Assembly: GCF_004353895.1 (NCBI RefSeq)
Contig: NZ_SMOG01000007.1
Coordinates: 1 to 63,948 of the forward strand
Reading direction: 5' to 3'
Source: Candidatus Syntrophosphaera thermopropionivorans
GTDB taxonomy: Bacteria; Cloacimonadota; Cloacimonadia; Cloacimonadales; Cloacimonadaceae
DNA length: 63,948 bases
Part shown: in pieces, positions 36,221 to 44,015 of the stretch
Position numbering within the stretch: position 1 is the stretch's first letter
Layout: the number at the start of each line of letters is the position of its first letter
Notes under the pieces: generated by a model
What the model was told of the DNA's origin: nothing
Databases searched by the model: none
Seen by the model: the letters and a program-made list of their open reading frames with translations, nothing else
Made by a program: the position numbers and the translations under genes

Positions 36221-37976
36221 CCTTTTTATTAGTCTCGGTGCACAGAATCAAAACCTTGACCTTTACTTTTTTACCAGCCAGACTGTGCAAAGTTATGAAA
36301 ATAATCTCTATTATCAATTGAATCCGTCACCTTCCTGGTTAATGTTTATAAATGCTCTTGATATTCAGGAAGAAAGGATGAACTTTTCGCAGCATAATCG
36401 GCATTCTGTTTTGAATCTCAATTTATCCTCAGGCGAACATCTTTTAAGACATTCTATCCTTTCTGGGTATGAATACTTTTATGATTCCAGCGATTTAGAT
36501 GATAATCTCCAGCCTTACAATAGTCAGACAGGAATGCTTGGATATTCCCTTGATCTTGTTCCAGATGATAGTTTACTCATATCAGTTGGAGCTGCAGGTT
36601 ATCTGCGTTCAGAAAAAGACCGCTATGTATTGGGAAATAAACTAAATAGCGACGGCTATCTTATCTCTGGCAAAGTAAGTGGTGGAGCTGAATTCTGGCA
36701 GTTAACCACTGGTTTTGGTGCTAATATAGAAAGGAAAAAACTGGATTGGGAATATTATCAAATTGGTGGCTTATCTGCCTATCTAAATTATCTGTCAGAA
36801 CAATTTAGCTTTAATAATAATTTATCCTATAACCAGAGAACGGATGACCTCTTTGTGCTACTTCCCCAAGCAGAAAATGGTGAAAGAGGTTATTATGACC
36901 TTTATGATCGCCAAAAACGACAATCCTTTCAATATACTGGATATTTAGAATATGTTCCGGCAGATGAGGCAAAAATTACTTTTCAGGATGTATTTACTAA
37001 AAGGAATACAAATCTGGATATTAATACGGTCAGAAATAATAAAGAGACAGGTAATCAAGCTTCTCTATTATTACAGCTATTACCCTGGAATCAAGTGGGA
37101 TGGACTACTATTTTCAATCATAGCTATCTGACAAAAGATTATAATCTTTCCCAAAATTCCCGTCAAAATGAAAATCGTTTCCTAACTACCGTTTTGAATT
37201 GGGAATATATACAAGGAGACACCCTTTCCGCAGGAATTTCAGTAGATTTGCAAAGAGCAAGTTTCCCCAAAGACCAGCATAAGTGGGATAATGACTTGCG
37301 TAATATCCGTTGCTCTCTTATTAATGTCCATTACTGGAAAGATAGATTGAAACTCAGTAATCGCTTTTACTGGAATCTAACTGATGATGTCTATGTGAAC
37401 AGCATTCTTTCAGGAAATAATAAGCAAACCACCAGTTATATATATAATCCTGAATGTGCTATTTTGATTGGAGATTGTCTGCTTTTTGACCAGAACTATG
37501 TTATCCGTGCTGATTATACTGATTATGTGTTTAGTCCTTCTGAAAAAGGCCTCTATCGTCAATTGAAAGGAGATTACAAGCTGGTCTATGATAATTATCC
37601 CTTTATTGCCCGTTCCAATGATCAACGCTGGTTGCTTATTCCTTATAGGCATCATCATCAAAATGCGTTTCAGACCTCTATAAACTTTGGTTTTGAACAG
37701 AATGAATATGCTGATTATGACCGGTCTGTGTATGTTATCAATTTTAGAAATAATCGTTATACTCTCGGTTTAACGCTCAAGCATGATATCTATGATTTTT
37801 ACTATTATCTTCAACCCCAATATTCCTGGGGAACTTGGCAAGAGTATGATTTTCAAGCTGGACTAGTCTGGAAATTACCAGGCTCTTCTCTTCTGGAATT
37901 TACCATCAATCCTGTTGGTAAGGACCTTCAAAATCTGGATTGGCGCACTTCCATTAGCATCAACGCAGCTTTCTAA
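36171..37976 (+). CDS. Outer membrane barrel protein of unknown role
   Basis: 601 aa, starting at GTG 36171 (or GTG 36183) inside rsmA, with a signal peptide ending LFISLGAQ. The rest alternates aromatic and polar residues in strand-length stretches (YLNYLSEQFSFNNNLSYNQR, TDYVFSPSEKGLYRQL) and ends on an aromatic strand (SISINAAF), so a large beta-barrel is likely. No family recognised. The overlap with rsmA and abutment to tadA put it in one transcription unit with them. Confidence 0.82.
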   Translation: MKPSVKLNLSLLVVIFSLFISLGAQNQNLDLYFFTSQTVQSYENNLYYQLNPSPSWLMFINALDIQEERMNFSQHNRHSVLNLNLSSGEHLLRHSILSGYEYFYDSSDLDDNLQPYNSQTGMLGYSLDLVPDDSLLISVGAAGYLRSEKDRYVLGNKLNSDGYLISGKVSGGAEFWQLTTGFGANIERKKLDWEYYQIGGLSAYLNYLSEQFSFNNNLSYNQRTDDLFVLLPQAENGERGYYDLYDRQKRQSFQYTGYLEYVPADEAKITFQDVFTKRNTNLDINTVRNNKETGNQASLLLQLLPWNQVGWTTIFNHSYLTKDYNLSQNSRQNENRFLTTVLNWEYIQGDTLSAGISVDLQRASFPKDQHKWDNDLRNIRCSLINVHYWKDRLKLSNRFYWNLTDDVYVNSILSGNNKQTTSYIYNPECAILIGDCLLFDQNYVIRADYTDYVFSPSEKGLYRQLKGDYKLVYDNYPFIARSNDQRWLLIPYRHHHQNAFQTSINFGFEQNEYADYDRSVYVINFRNNRYTLGLTLKHDIYDFYYYLQPQYSWGTWQEYDFQAGLVWKLPGSSLLEFTINPVGKDLQNLDWRTSISINAAF

Positions 37977-37980
37977 CATT

Positions 37981-38445
37981 ATGAAAGACGAAGACAATAT
38001 CCACATTAATTGGATGAAAGTAGCTCTGGAGGAAGCAAGACAGGCTCTGAAGGAAGATGAAATTCCTGTAGGTGCAGTGCTAATTAAAGATAATAAACTT
38101 GTCCTTAAAGAACATAACCGAACTCGCCAATATTGCAATCCTTTAGCCCATGCAGAGAAAATGATAATTGACAGGATACTATCTTCTGAAATCAAGTATT
38201 TATATGATTATACGCTATATGTTGTGCTTGAACCCTGTGTTATGTGTGCTGGAATGATGATATTAAGCAGATTAGGGACCTTAGTTTATGGTGCTTACGA
38301 TCCCAAGGCAGGAGCAGTAGGTTCTGTTTACAATGTTCTGGCAGATAAAAGCTTTAATCATCATCCTAAAGTTATTCGTGGAATACTTGAAGAAGATTGT
38401 TCTGCCCTATTAAAAGATTTTTTTCAAAATAAAAGAAATATATAA
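37981..38445 (+). CDS. tadA: tRNA adenosine(34) deaminase
   Basis: 154 aa, start at ATG 37981, four bases after the previous stop. TadA converts A34 to inosine in tRNA-Arg(ACG). Deaminase zinc motif: PLAHAEKMI (His and catalytic Glu) and PCVMCAGM. The family word DEIPVGAVLI is present, and SVYNVLADKSFNHHPKVIRGIL near the end is typical. The stop codon directly abuts the first base of tRNA-Ser at 38446. Confidence 0.95.
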   Translation: MKDEDNIHINWMKVALEEARQALKEDEIPVGAVLIKDNKLVLKEHNRTRQYCNPLAHAEKMIIDRILSSEIKYLYDYTLYVVLEPCVMCAGMMILSRLGTLVYGAYDPKAGAVGSVYNVLADKSFNHHPKVIRGILEEDCSALLKDFFQNKRNI

Positions 38446-38535
38446 GGAGAGTTGCCGGAGTGGTTGATCGGGACGGTCTCGAAAACCGTTGTATCCTTTC
38501 GGATACCCAGGGTTCAAATCCCTGACTCTCCGCCA
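38446..38535 (+). tRNA. tRNA-Ser(CGA)
   Basis: 90 bases including an encoded CCA. Acceptor stem GGAGAGT pairs with ACTCTCC, followed by discriminator G. Anticodon stem ACGGT / ACCGT encloses CTCGAAA, so the anticodon is CGA, reading UCG. The long variable arm (GTATCC-TTTC-GGATAC) is typical for serine tRNAs. TPsiC loop GGTTCAAATC is canonical. It lies between tadA (0-base gap) and the split-ATPase gene (7-base gap), so it must be cut out of a longer transcript. Confidence 0.98.
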
Positions 38536-38542
38536 TAATCCT

Positions 38543-38911
38543 ATGCTGCAAAAGTATTTTAATGAATATTTAATCTGCAATGCTCGTTCACCACTTATCA
38601 GTGAAGGATTACTGAGAGAAGAATTGCTGTTATATAATATCTCAACTGAGAAATGGAAAGAACTGACTCAGGAATTTGGAAACATAACAGGAAAGCATTT
38701 AGGACCAGAAGATGAGATAGGCACTCTTTCTGGAGGACAGAAAGTCTTATTAATGTGCCTATTGGCACTTTATTCTCCTGCTAAAAAAATCCTTTTTATT
38801 GACCTCTGGCGTTCTCTTGATGAAAGAAATAGGCAAAAGATAGAAGATTTGCTGGAAGTGTATTCCAGAGAAAAAGAGATTAGACAGGAGGAAATTGGTG
38901 ATCAGACTTGA
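38543..38911 (+). CDS. Half ABC ATPase carrying the signature motif (ECF-type module)
   Basis: 122 aa from ATG 38543, which lies only 7 bases after the tRNA 3' end and has no ribosome binding site. The protein is an ABC helical subdomain on its own: signature LSGGQ at 62-66, a Walker B-like strand KILFID (82-87) in which the catalytic Glu is replaced (IDLW), and a D-loop SLD at 91-93. No Walker A exists. The next gene supplies Walker A, a full Walker B with Glu and the switch His. Together they could build one complete ATP site. Inferred role: half of the energy unit for the T-S permease at 39397. Confidence 0.75.
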   Translation: MLQKYFNEYLICNARSPLISEGLLREELLLYNISTEKWKELTQEFGNITGKHLGPEDEIGTLSGGQKVLLMCLLALYSPAKKILFIDLWRSLDERNRQKIEDLLEVYSREKEIRQEEIGDQT

Positions 38912-39413
38912 ATCTGGGACTTATCCTGTCTGGGATGATTTTTCTCTGGAGCTAACCTCAGATTTAACCTTTAGTTCTGTGGCACTATATTATCTTCATG
39001 GTGCTAACGGAAGTGGTAAAAGTTCTTTTATTGAAAGGTTACTTATCCCTTCTCTTCGTAATCAAAAGGATATCTTTCTTCTTTATTTTGAGCAACAAAT
39101 GCATTTCCAGATTCAAGCAGTTAAGGCTTATGCCAGCATTATGCCTCCAAGAAAAGAGATTCATAATGAGATGGATACGGTTGATTATCTGCTGAATAAT
39201 CTTCTTTTCAATTATAGTCAGGAACCTCGTCCTTGTTTTATAGTTATGGATGAATCACCTTATGAATTGAAGATATATGAGTTTATCAAACAGTATATAC
39301 CTGATTACTGTCTGATTTATTCTGCACATTCAGAGCTTTTACCGGCAACAAAAACACTGGAATTTATTCCCGTATCTCCATCTTTTTCAAAAATATATGT
39401 CCCCTTCAATTAA
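38898..39413 (+). CDS. Half ABC ATPase carrying Walker A (ECF-type module)
   Basis: 171 aa from GTG 38898, six bases after AGGAGG (TTG 38895 also open). The RecA-like core is present without a helical subdomain. Counting from the TTG, Walker A GANGSGKSS is at 36-44, a Q-loop candidate EQQ at 66-68, Walker B FIVMDE at 115-120 with the catalytic Glu kept, and a switch His in YSAHSE at ~145. No LSGGQ signature is present; that motif is on the preceding protein, which it overlaps by 14 bases. Its end overlaps the T-S permease gene by 17 bases. Confidence 0.78.
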   Translation: MIRLESGTYPVWDDFSLELTSDLTFSSVALYYLHGANGSGKSSFIERLLIPSLRNQKDIFLLYFEQQMHFQIQAVKAYASIMPPRKEIHNEMDTVDYLLNNLLFNYSQEPRPCFIVMDESPYELKIYEFIKQYIPDYCLIYSAHSELLPATKTLEFIPVSPSFSKIYVPFN

Positions 39414-40497
39414 ACTTATATTCGCATTCCTTCAGCTTGTAGCCTGTCTGGTTATAGTCCTATTTTTCTTTATGGAAAATCTTGTAGTCCAGTTAGCATT
39501 TGTTTTCCTGTTATCTGTTTTGTTACTATTAAGCAAGGGTCGAAAACGTTGGATTGCAGGATTGAGATTAATGCTGCCTTTTCTGGTTTCCCTAATCATA
39601 GTGTACAGTTTATTCGGGCTCTTTAGGTTACACACTCCAGAAGGAGAGCCAGGTTCTTTTCAATTCTGGTTGGAGTTCGGAAGTTTAAGGATTTTGCTTT
39701 TTGTAAATTCAGTCCTGGCATTTCAACTTTTTTTCTCCATCGTAGGTTTCAATGACCTTTTGCACTTACCTTTAAAAATTGGTACGATGAAGTATGTTAT
39801 CCTGGGAAAGGTGCTATCTAATACAGCTATCAATTCCTATCAAGAAATTACCTTTCATCAAAGTCTCATCCCTTCTGAGCAATATGAAAAGCTCCCTTTT
39901 TCCCATAGATTTAAGGCGCGGCTTTCGTCTGTTCTTGCACTAATGCTTTCTTTAATCACGGAAGCAAGTCATAAGGGTCAATATATTGATAATCGCATCA
40001 TTCACTGTCATCAAGTTAAGAAGTATAATCCCAATCAGTGGTATTTGACTCTTGGATTTCTGGTGATGGTAACAGTCGCCACAATGATTATACCTATTCC
40101 CGTACCAGGCGGAGGTTTTTTCAATTTCGGAGATGTAATGATTGTGTTTATAGGGCTTTATGCTGGAAAAAAAGCTGGAGCTATTGCAGGGGGTATAGGT
40201 TCTGCTATAGCTGACCTTTTGCTTTTCCCACTTTTTGCTCCTATAACTTTAATCGTTAAAGGTTTAGAAGGGTTCATTTGTGGTTTGGCTCATCAGAAAT
40301 CTGGATTCTTGCAGATAATATTTCCCTTAATTGGGGCAATAGTTATAATTGTTGGTTATTTTATTGGAGAATGGTTTCTTCCTCAACTGGGTAAAGCCGT
40401 AGCACTGGCTGATTTACCAGTTAATATAGTTCAGGCATTGGTTGGATTTGTAGGTGGCAGAGCTCTTTTTGAAGCAGCTAAATATCTGAATTTATAA
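39397..40497 (+). CDS. Fused ECF T-component and S-component permease
   Basis: 366 aa of mostly membrane helices. Residues 1 to ~200 resemble EcfT/CbiQ (early hydrophobic helices, then the cytoplasmic coupling region FSHRFKARLSS and EASHKGQYIDNR, where the usual Ala-Arg-Gly words are worn). Residues ~205-366 look like an S-component of the HmpT/PanT/ThiW group: PIPVPGGGFFNFGDVMIVFI, GKKAGAIAGGIGSAIADLL, ITLIVKGLEGFICGL. Such proteins import vitamins or their precursors. Substrate unknown; no riboswitch in front. T and S parts are normally separate proteins. Confidence 0.8.
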   Translation: MSPSIKLIFAFLQLVACLVIVLFFFMENLVVQLAFVFLLSVLLLLSKGRKRWIAGLRLMLPFLVSLIIVYSLFGLFRLHTPEGEPGSFQFWLEFGSLRILLFVNSVLAFQLFFSIVGFNDLLHLPLKIGTMKYVILGKVLSNTAINSYQEITFHQSLIPSEQYEKLPFSHRFKARLSSVLALMLSLITEASHKGQYIDNRIIHCHQVKKYNPNQWYLTLGFLVMVTVATMIIPIPVPGGGFFNFGDVMIVFIGLYAGKKAGAIAGGIGSAIADLLLFPLFAPITLIVKGLEGFICGLAHQKSGFLQIIFPLIGAIVIIVGYFIGEWFLPQLGKAVALADLPVNIVQALVGFVGGRALFEAAKYLNL

Positions 40498-40500
40498 AGA

Positions 40501-40527
40501 AAAAAGCCATCCTCTAAAGGATGGCTT
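40501..40527. terminator. Terminator between convergent genes
   Basis: A perfect 9-bp stem AAGCCATCC-TCTAAA-GGATGGCTT (40504-40527). On the minus strand it runs into TTTTTTC, so it best ends the 40550 gene; it may also halt the plus-strand ECF-type operon, which ends 3 bases before it. Confidence 0.85.
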
Positions 40528-40549
40528 AAGACTTGTACTATTTTTATAA

Positions 40550-41425
40550 TTACTTCAGTTCAATCACTAAAACCTTCTGTTTTCTGAATAGTTCTGGGTC
40601 AGTGATTGTAAGCACATATTGGTCTCCTTCCTGTCTCACTTCATAAGAAGCTGCCACATGGTTAGAAAGCACAGAATATCCTTTTTTGGTAACTGGGAAG
40701 GTTATTTCCTGAGTTTCCAGAAGATTGAATTGACTGAACTTGGTTAAATTTACATCCTTAAGTGTGGACACTTTGCCGATACCAAGAATGCCACCTTTAC
40801 GAGTAATGATTCCACTATCAAGAAGTTGCTTACGAGTCCCTATAGCATAGTAGAGGGTATTGTTATCAATGTTCACCTTATTCAGCTCACTCTCTTTTTC
40901 TTTCAGCATATTCTCTCTTTTGGCGATTTCCTCTTGAGCTGCTTTGCGTTCGGAATCAAGTGTACTATTGAGTGCAGAAACTCTGCCTTCTAATTCTGCA
41001 ACAATTCTTTCTTTTTCAGCAAGAGACTTCTTAAGTCTATCCACCGTACTTTGCATACTCGCCATAGTTTTTTTATTAGCAGCAATTTTAGATTCCAAGT
41101 CTGCTATCTGTTTCTTATATTCGGCAATCTTGGCCCGGGCAGTATTTAAGGTGTTAAGATTGCGAGCCTTAAGTTCCTCTGGTGTACCTACAGGAAATTC
41201 CGTTCCAGCACCAATTAATCCTAATTCTTTACCCAAGGCATCAATGCTATTTTGTAACTCTTCTGCAGTTACGGGTTCCTCTTTTTCTAAAATTGATTTT
41301 TGCAGCTCTTCCTGCGCTTGAGCAAGCTTTTTGGCTTTAACGGATGCGTTATTCCACATTACACCAAATATTATGGCAAGTATTGCCAGCACTACAACTA
41401 TTATGATCCAAGTTGTCTTATTCAT
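40550..41425 (-). CDS. Membrane-anchored coiled-coil protein
   Basis: Start taken at 41425, where AAGGAG precedes MNKTTW; the frame is open 23 codons further. 291 aa: one N-terminal membrane helix (WIIIVVVLAILAIIFGVMW), then a long coiled coil (~25-190, heptads rich in Lys, Glu, Ala, Leu), then a ~100-aa globular tail (KGGILGIGKVSTLKDVNLTKFSQFNL, ending VLVIELK). No family assigned. The shape suits a periplasmic spacer or a division/envelope organiser. Divergent from the RqcH gene. Confidence 0.75.
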   Translation of the reverse strand: MNKTTWIIIVVVLAILAIIFGVMWNNASVKAKKLAQAQEELQKSILEKEEPVTAEELQNSIDALGKELGLIGAGTEFPVGTPEELKARNLNTLNTARAKIAEYKKQIADLESKIAANKKTMASMQSTVDRLKKSLAEKERIVAELEGRVSALNSTLDSERKAAQEEIAKRENMLKEKESELNKVNIDNNTLYYAIGTRKQLLDSGIITRKGGILGIGKVSTLKDVNLTKFSQFNLLETQEITFPVTKKGYSVLSNHVAASYEVRQEGDQYVLTITDPELFRKQKVLVIELK

Positions 41426-41507
41426 CCTTGACTCCTTAATGGATTCAATTATTATATTACAAATTATTATTATTAATTTAATTGTCAAGGACAAAGTGAA
41501 AAAATAT

Positions 41508-42938
41508 ATGGATTATATTATTCTTTTTGATTGGACGAAGGAATTTTCAGTTGAGAAAAAGATTGTAGAATGTGTCTTTTACAACGAGAAAGCATTACGC
41601 ATTCACTTCAAAGATAATACTGACCTCTACTTAGTTATCTCTAATTATGATGCCTATCCTTTTTTTGCTTCAAAGCCTTTTTCTATCGGTGATGAAACTC
41701 CTATCTGGGACCAATTAATACATTCTGTCTTAACAAAAGTTAGTTTAGACGAGTATGACCGCATTATGCGTTTTATTTTTACCCAAATTGATATATTCCA
41801 ACAGAAAAAAACTTATGTCCTAATAGCAGAATTTATCCCTCCTAAACCAAATATAATTTTAGCAGAGCAAAACCAGGAGTTAATCATCGTAGATGCCTTA
41901 AAAAAATATTCCTATGCGGATAATCCTCAAAGACAGATTCTTCCTAAAATACCCTATCAACCACCCAAAACCGCCTTTAAACCTTATCATAGAGATATTT
42001 CTTTTCCCTTAATCTTACAAACCTTACAGACTGGAGAAACAATTCAGTGCGATACCATAAATGAATACTTAAAAAACCACTTTATCTATGTTCTTTCAGT
42101 TAAGGAAGAACTGGAGCATAGAAAAGCTATTGTTGACTACTGGGAAAGAGAAGTAAAAAAAGCTCAACAAAAGCTTCATAAACAAAGAAAAGAACTGGAA
42201 CAGGCAGAAAAAAGCGATTACTGGAGAATCTGTGCTGAAATCATAAAAGTTAATCTGTCTAATATTCAGAGAGGTCAGAATGTCCTGAAAGCAATAAATT
42301 ATTTTGACCCTGAGCTTTCTACTATTGAAATTGAACTTTTGCCCGATAAAACACCTCAGGAAAATATGCAATACTATCTTAAAAAGTACAAAAAAGCAAA
42401 GAGAGGAAAGGAAGTTATAGAATATAACATCGCCGAAACTGAGAAAAAGATTAAGCAGCTGGAAAACATTGTCCAGAAAGCTAAAAGAGGTGAGCTGGAT
42501 GAATTACCTCAAAAGGAAAAGTTGCCCCAATTATCTCGTAAACTGGAAATGGTAGAAAAGCTGCTTTGTCTCAGGATTGATGACCGTTTTGAAATTGTGA
42601 TAGGAAGAAAAGCCATCGAGAATGATTTTATTACCACTCAATTAGCCAGACCTCACGATTGGTGGTTTCATTCTCGTCTTTATCATGGTTCGCATATCCT
42701 TTTAAGGTGTCTACAGAAAACCAATCCTCAAGAAGAATTGATTCAGATTTGTTGTTCTCTTGCAGCTTGGTATAGTAAAGCTCGTTTTTCTCAGAATGTT
42801 CCAGTTGATTATACTCAGGTGCGTTATGTGCGAAAACCTCATAAGAGCAAACCTGGTTTTGTTACTTATACCAATCATAAAACTGCATTTGTGCAACCTA
42901 TGGATTTAAGAACAGCAAAAAAGGAATTAAATCTGTGA
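41508..42938 (+). CDS. rqcH: RqcH/NFACT-family ribosome quality-control protein
   Basis: Start at ATG 41508; GTG 41496 with AAGGA 4 bases before it is an alternative. About 476 aa, somewhat short for the family. It has an NFACT-N-like half, a long coiled coil (~200-340) and the NFACT-R core RPHDWWFHSRLYHGSHILLR near residue 385. Bacterial RqcH adds alanine tails to stalled peptides on 50S subunits and was earlier described as fibronectin-binding. It overlaps recO by 4 bases. Confidence 0.85.
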   Translation: MDYIILFDWTKEFSVEKKIVECVFYNEKALRIHFKDNTDLYLVISNYDAYPFFASKPFSIGDETPIWDQLIHSVLTKVSLDEYDRIMRFIFTQIDIFQQKKTYVLIAEFIPPKPNIILAEQNQELIIVDALKKYSYADNPQRQILPKIPYQPPKTAFKPYHRDISFPLILQTLQTGETIQCDTINEYLKNHFIYVLSVKEELEHRKAIVDYWEREVKKAQQKLHKQRKELEQAEKSDYWRICAEIIKVNLSNIQRGQNVLKAINYFDPELSTIEIELLPDKTPQENMQYYLKKYKKAKRGKEVIEYNIAETEKKIKQLENIVQKAKRGELDELPQKEKLPQLSRKLEMVEKLLCLRIDDRFEIVIGRKAIENDFITTQLARPHDWWFHSRLYHGSHILLRCLQKTNPQEELIQICCSLAAWYSKARFSQNVPVDYTQVRYVRKPHKSKPGFVTYTNHKTAFVQPMDLRTAKKELNL

Positions 42939-43693
42939 AAGGTAAGATTAAAGATCAGGGTGTGCTGTTCAAAACTACTCAATTCCGTGAAAGTAGCCTC
43001 ATTCTTAGAGTATTTCTCAAATATCGTGGATTGGTATCTATTCTGGCTAAGGGAATCCGAAAAAAACCAGAAAATAATCTTCTCAATTCTCTTTACACCT
43101 ACGATTTTACCCTTTATGAGCCTCAAGAATCGGGTTTGTATCTATTAAGTGAATTTACTCTCCTTAAAGAATTTAATCTATTTGATAATATACCAGCCTG
43201 GACTGCGGCTGAATGTGCTGCAGAACTTTATACGCAGATAATTATTTCCTCAGAAGAAAACCCCGCTTACTATGATGTATTACAAAGCTATATGGACTAT
43301 TTGAAAATCAGAAGTGATAATTCTATCTTACTCTGGTGGCGTTTTTTATTAAGAATATTTAGGATGTTGGGGATAGCTTTTCCTCTGGATTTATGTGCTG
43401 TTTGTAATAAGAAAAAGCTGCAAATAGTAGCTTGGGAAAAAGACACGGGTAGATTAATATGTGCTGAATGTTTAAAAGAAGCAAATTATCCTGAATATTA
43501 TGAGCTATTAACTTCTTCAGCAGCTCAAATTCTACATCTACTTCCTGTAATTGGTGATTACCTGGATAAGCTTCATCCAGATAGTCAAACGGTGGAACAG
43601 CTAAACCATCTTTTTTCTGACCATTATCAAAACCACTTCCGAAAACCCCTAAAACTTCACAGTCTGGAAGTCTTAAGTCAGTTTTTTCAATGA
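42935..43693 (+). CDS. recO: DNA repair protein RecO
   Basis: 252 aa from GTG 42935, overlapping the rqcH stop. N-terminal OB fold: GVLFKTTQFRESSLILRVFLKYRGLVSILAKGIRK. A zinc pair CAVC and CAEC follows at ~155-178. RecO, with RecR, loads RecA at gaps. Length and layout are standard. Confidence 0.93.
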   Translation: MKGKIKDQGVLFKTTQFRESSLILRVFLKYRGLVSILAKGIRKKPENNLLNSLYTYDFTLYEPQESGLYLLSEFTLLKEFNLFDNIPAWTAAECAAELYTQIIISSEENPAYYDVLQSYMDYLKIRSDNSILLWWRFLLRIFRMLGIAFPLDLCAVCNKKKLQIVAWEKDTGRLICAECLKEANYPEYYELLTSSAAQILHLLPVIGDYLDKLHPDSQTVEQLNHLFSDHYQNHFRKPLKLHSLEVLSQFFQ

Positions 43694-43780
43694 GCTAATC
43701 GCTTATTCTCAAACCACGCAAATCCATAAATCATACTTATTGACATAAAAAGGTTCTAAGGAAAACTGGAAAATAGAATA

Positions 43781-43972
43781 GATGGTGCTACTTGATAGGT
43801 AAAAGGGAATCTCGTGAAAAGCGAGAGTGGAAACCGCCACTGTAAGCAGCTCAAAGGCTGAATTAGTCACTGTTTTAAAAAATGGGAAGGCTGATTCTTT
43901 ATAGCCGCTGCAAGCCAGGAAACCTGCCACTAATAACATTTCTGTTATACGGTTGCATTAACAGAATGACAA
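43781..43972 (+). promoter_or_regulatory. Cobalamin (B12) riboswitch
   Basis: The conserved B12 core is in order: GGTGCTAC (43784), GGGAATCTCGTGAAAAGCGA (43805 onward), then GTGGAAACCGCCACTGTAAG, CACTG, GGGAAGG (43884) and the terminal GCAAGCCAGGAAACCTGCC (43910 onward). A hairpin CATTTCTGTTA / TAACAGAATG (43937-43972) follows; its loop, CGGTTGC, can pair with the GCCAC-type loop of the core, as in the known kissing contact. It should switch off the following secreted propeller gene when cobalamin is abundant. Confidence 0.93.
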
Positions 43973-44015
43973 AGTAGTTCATCCCTATTCAATATATTAA
44001 GAATAAGGTGAACCA

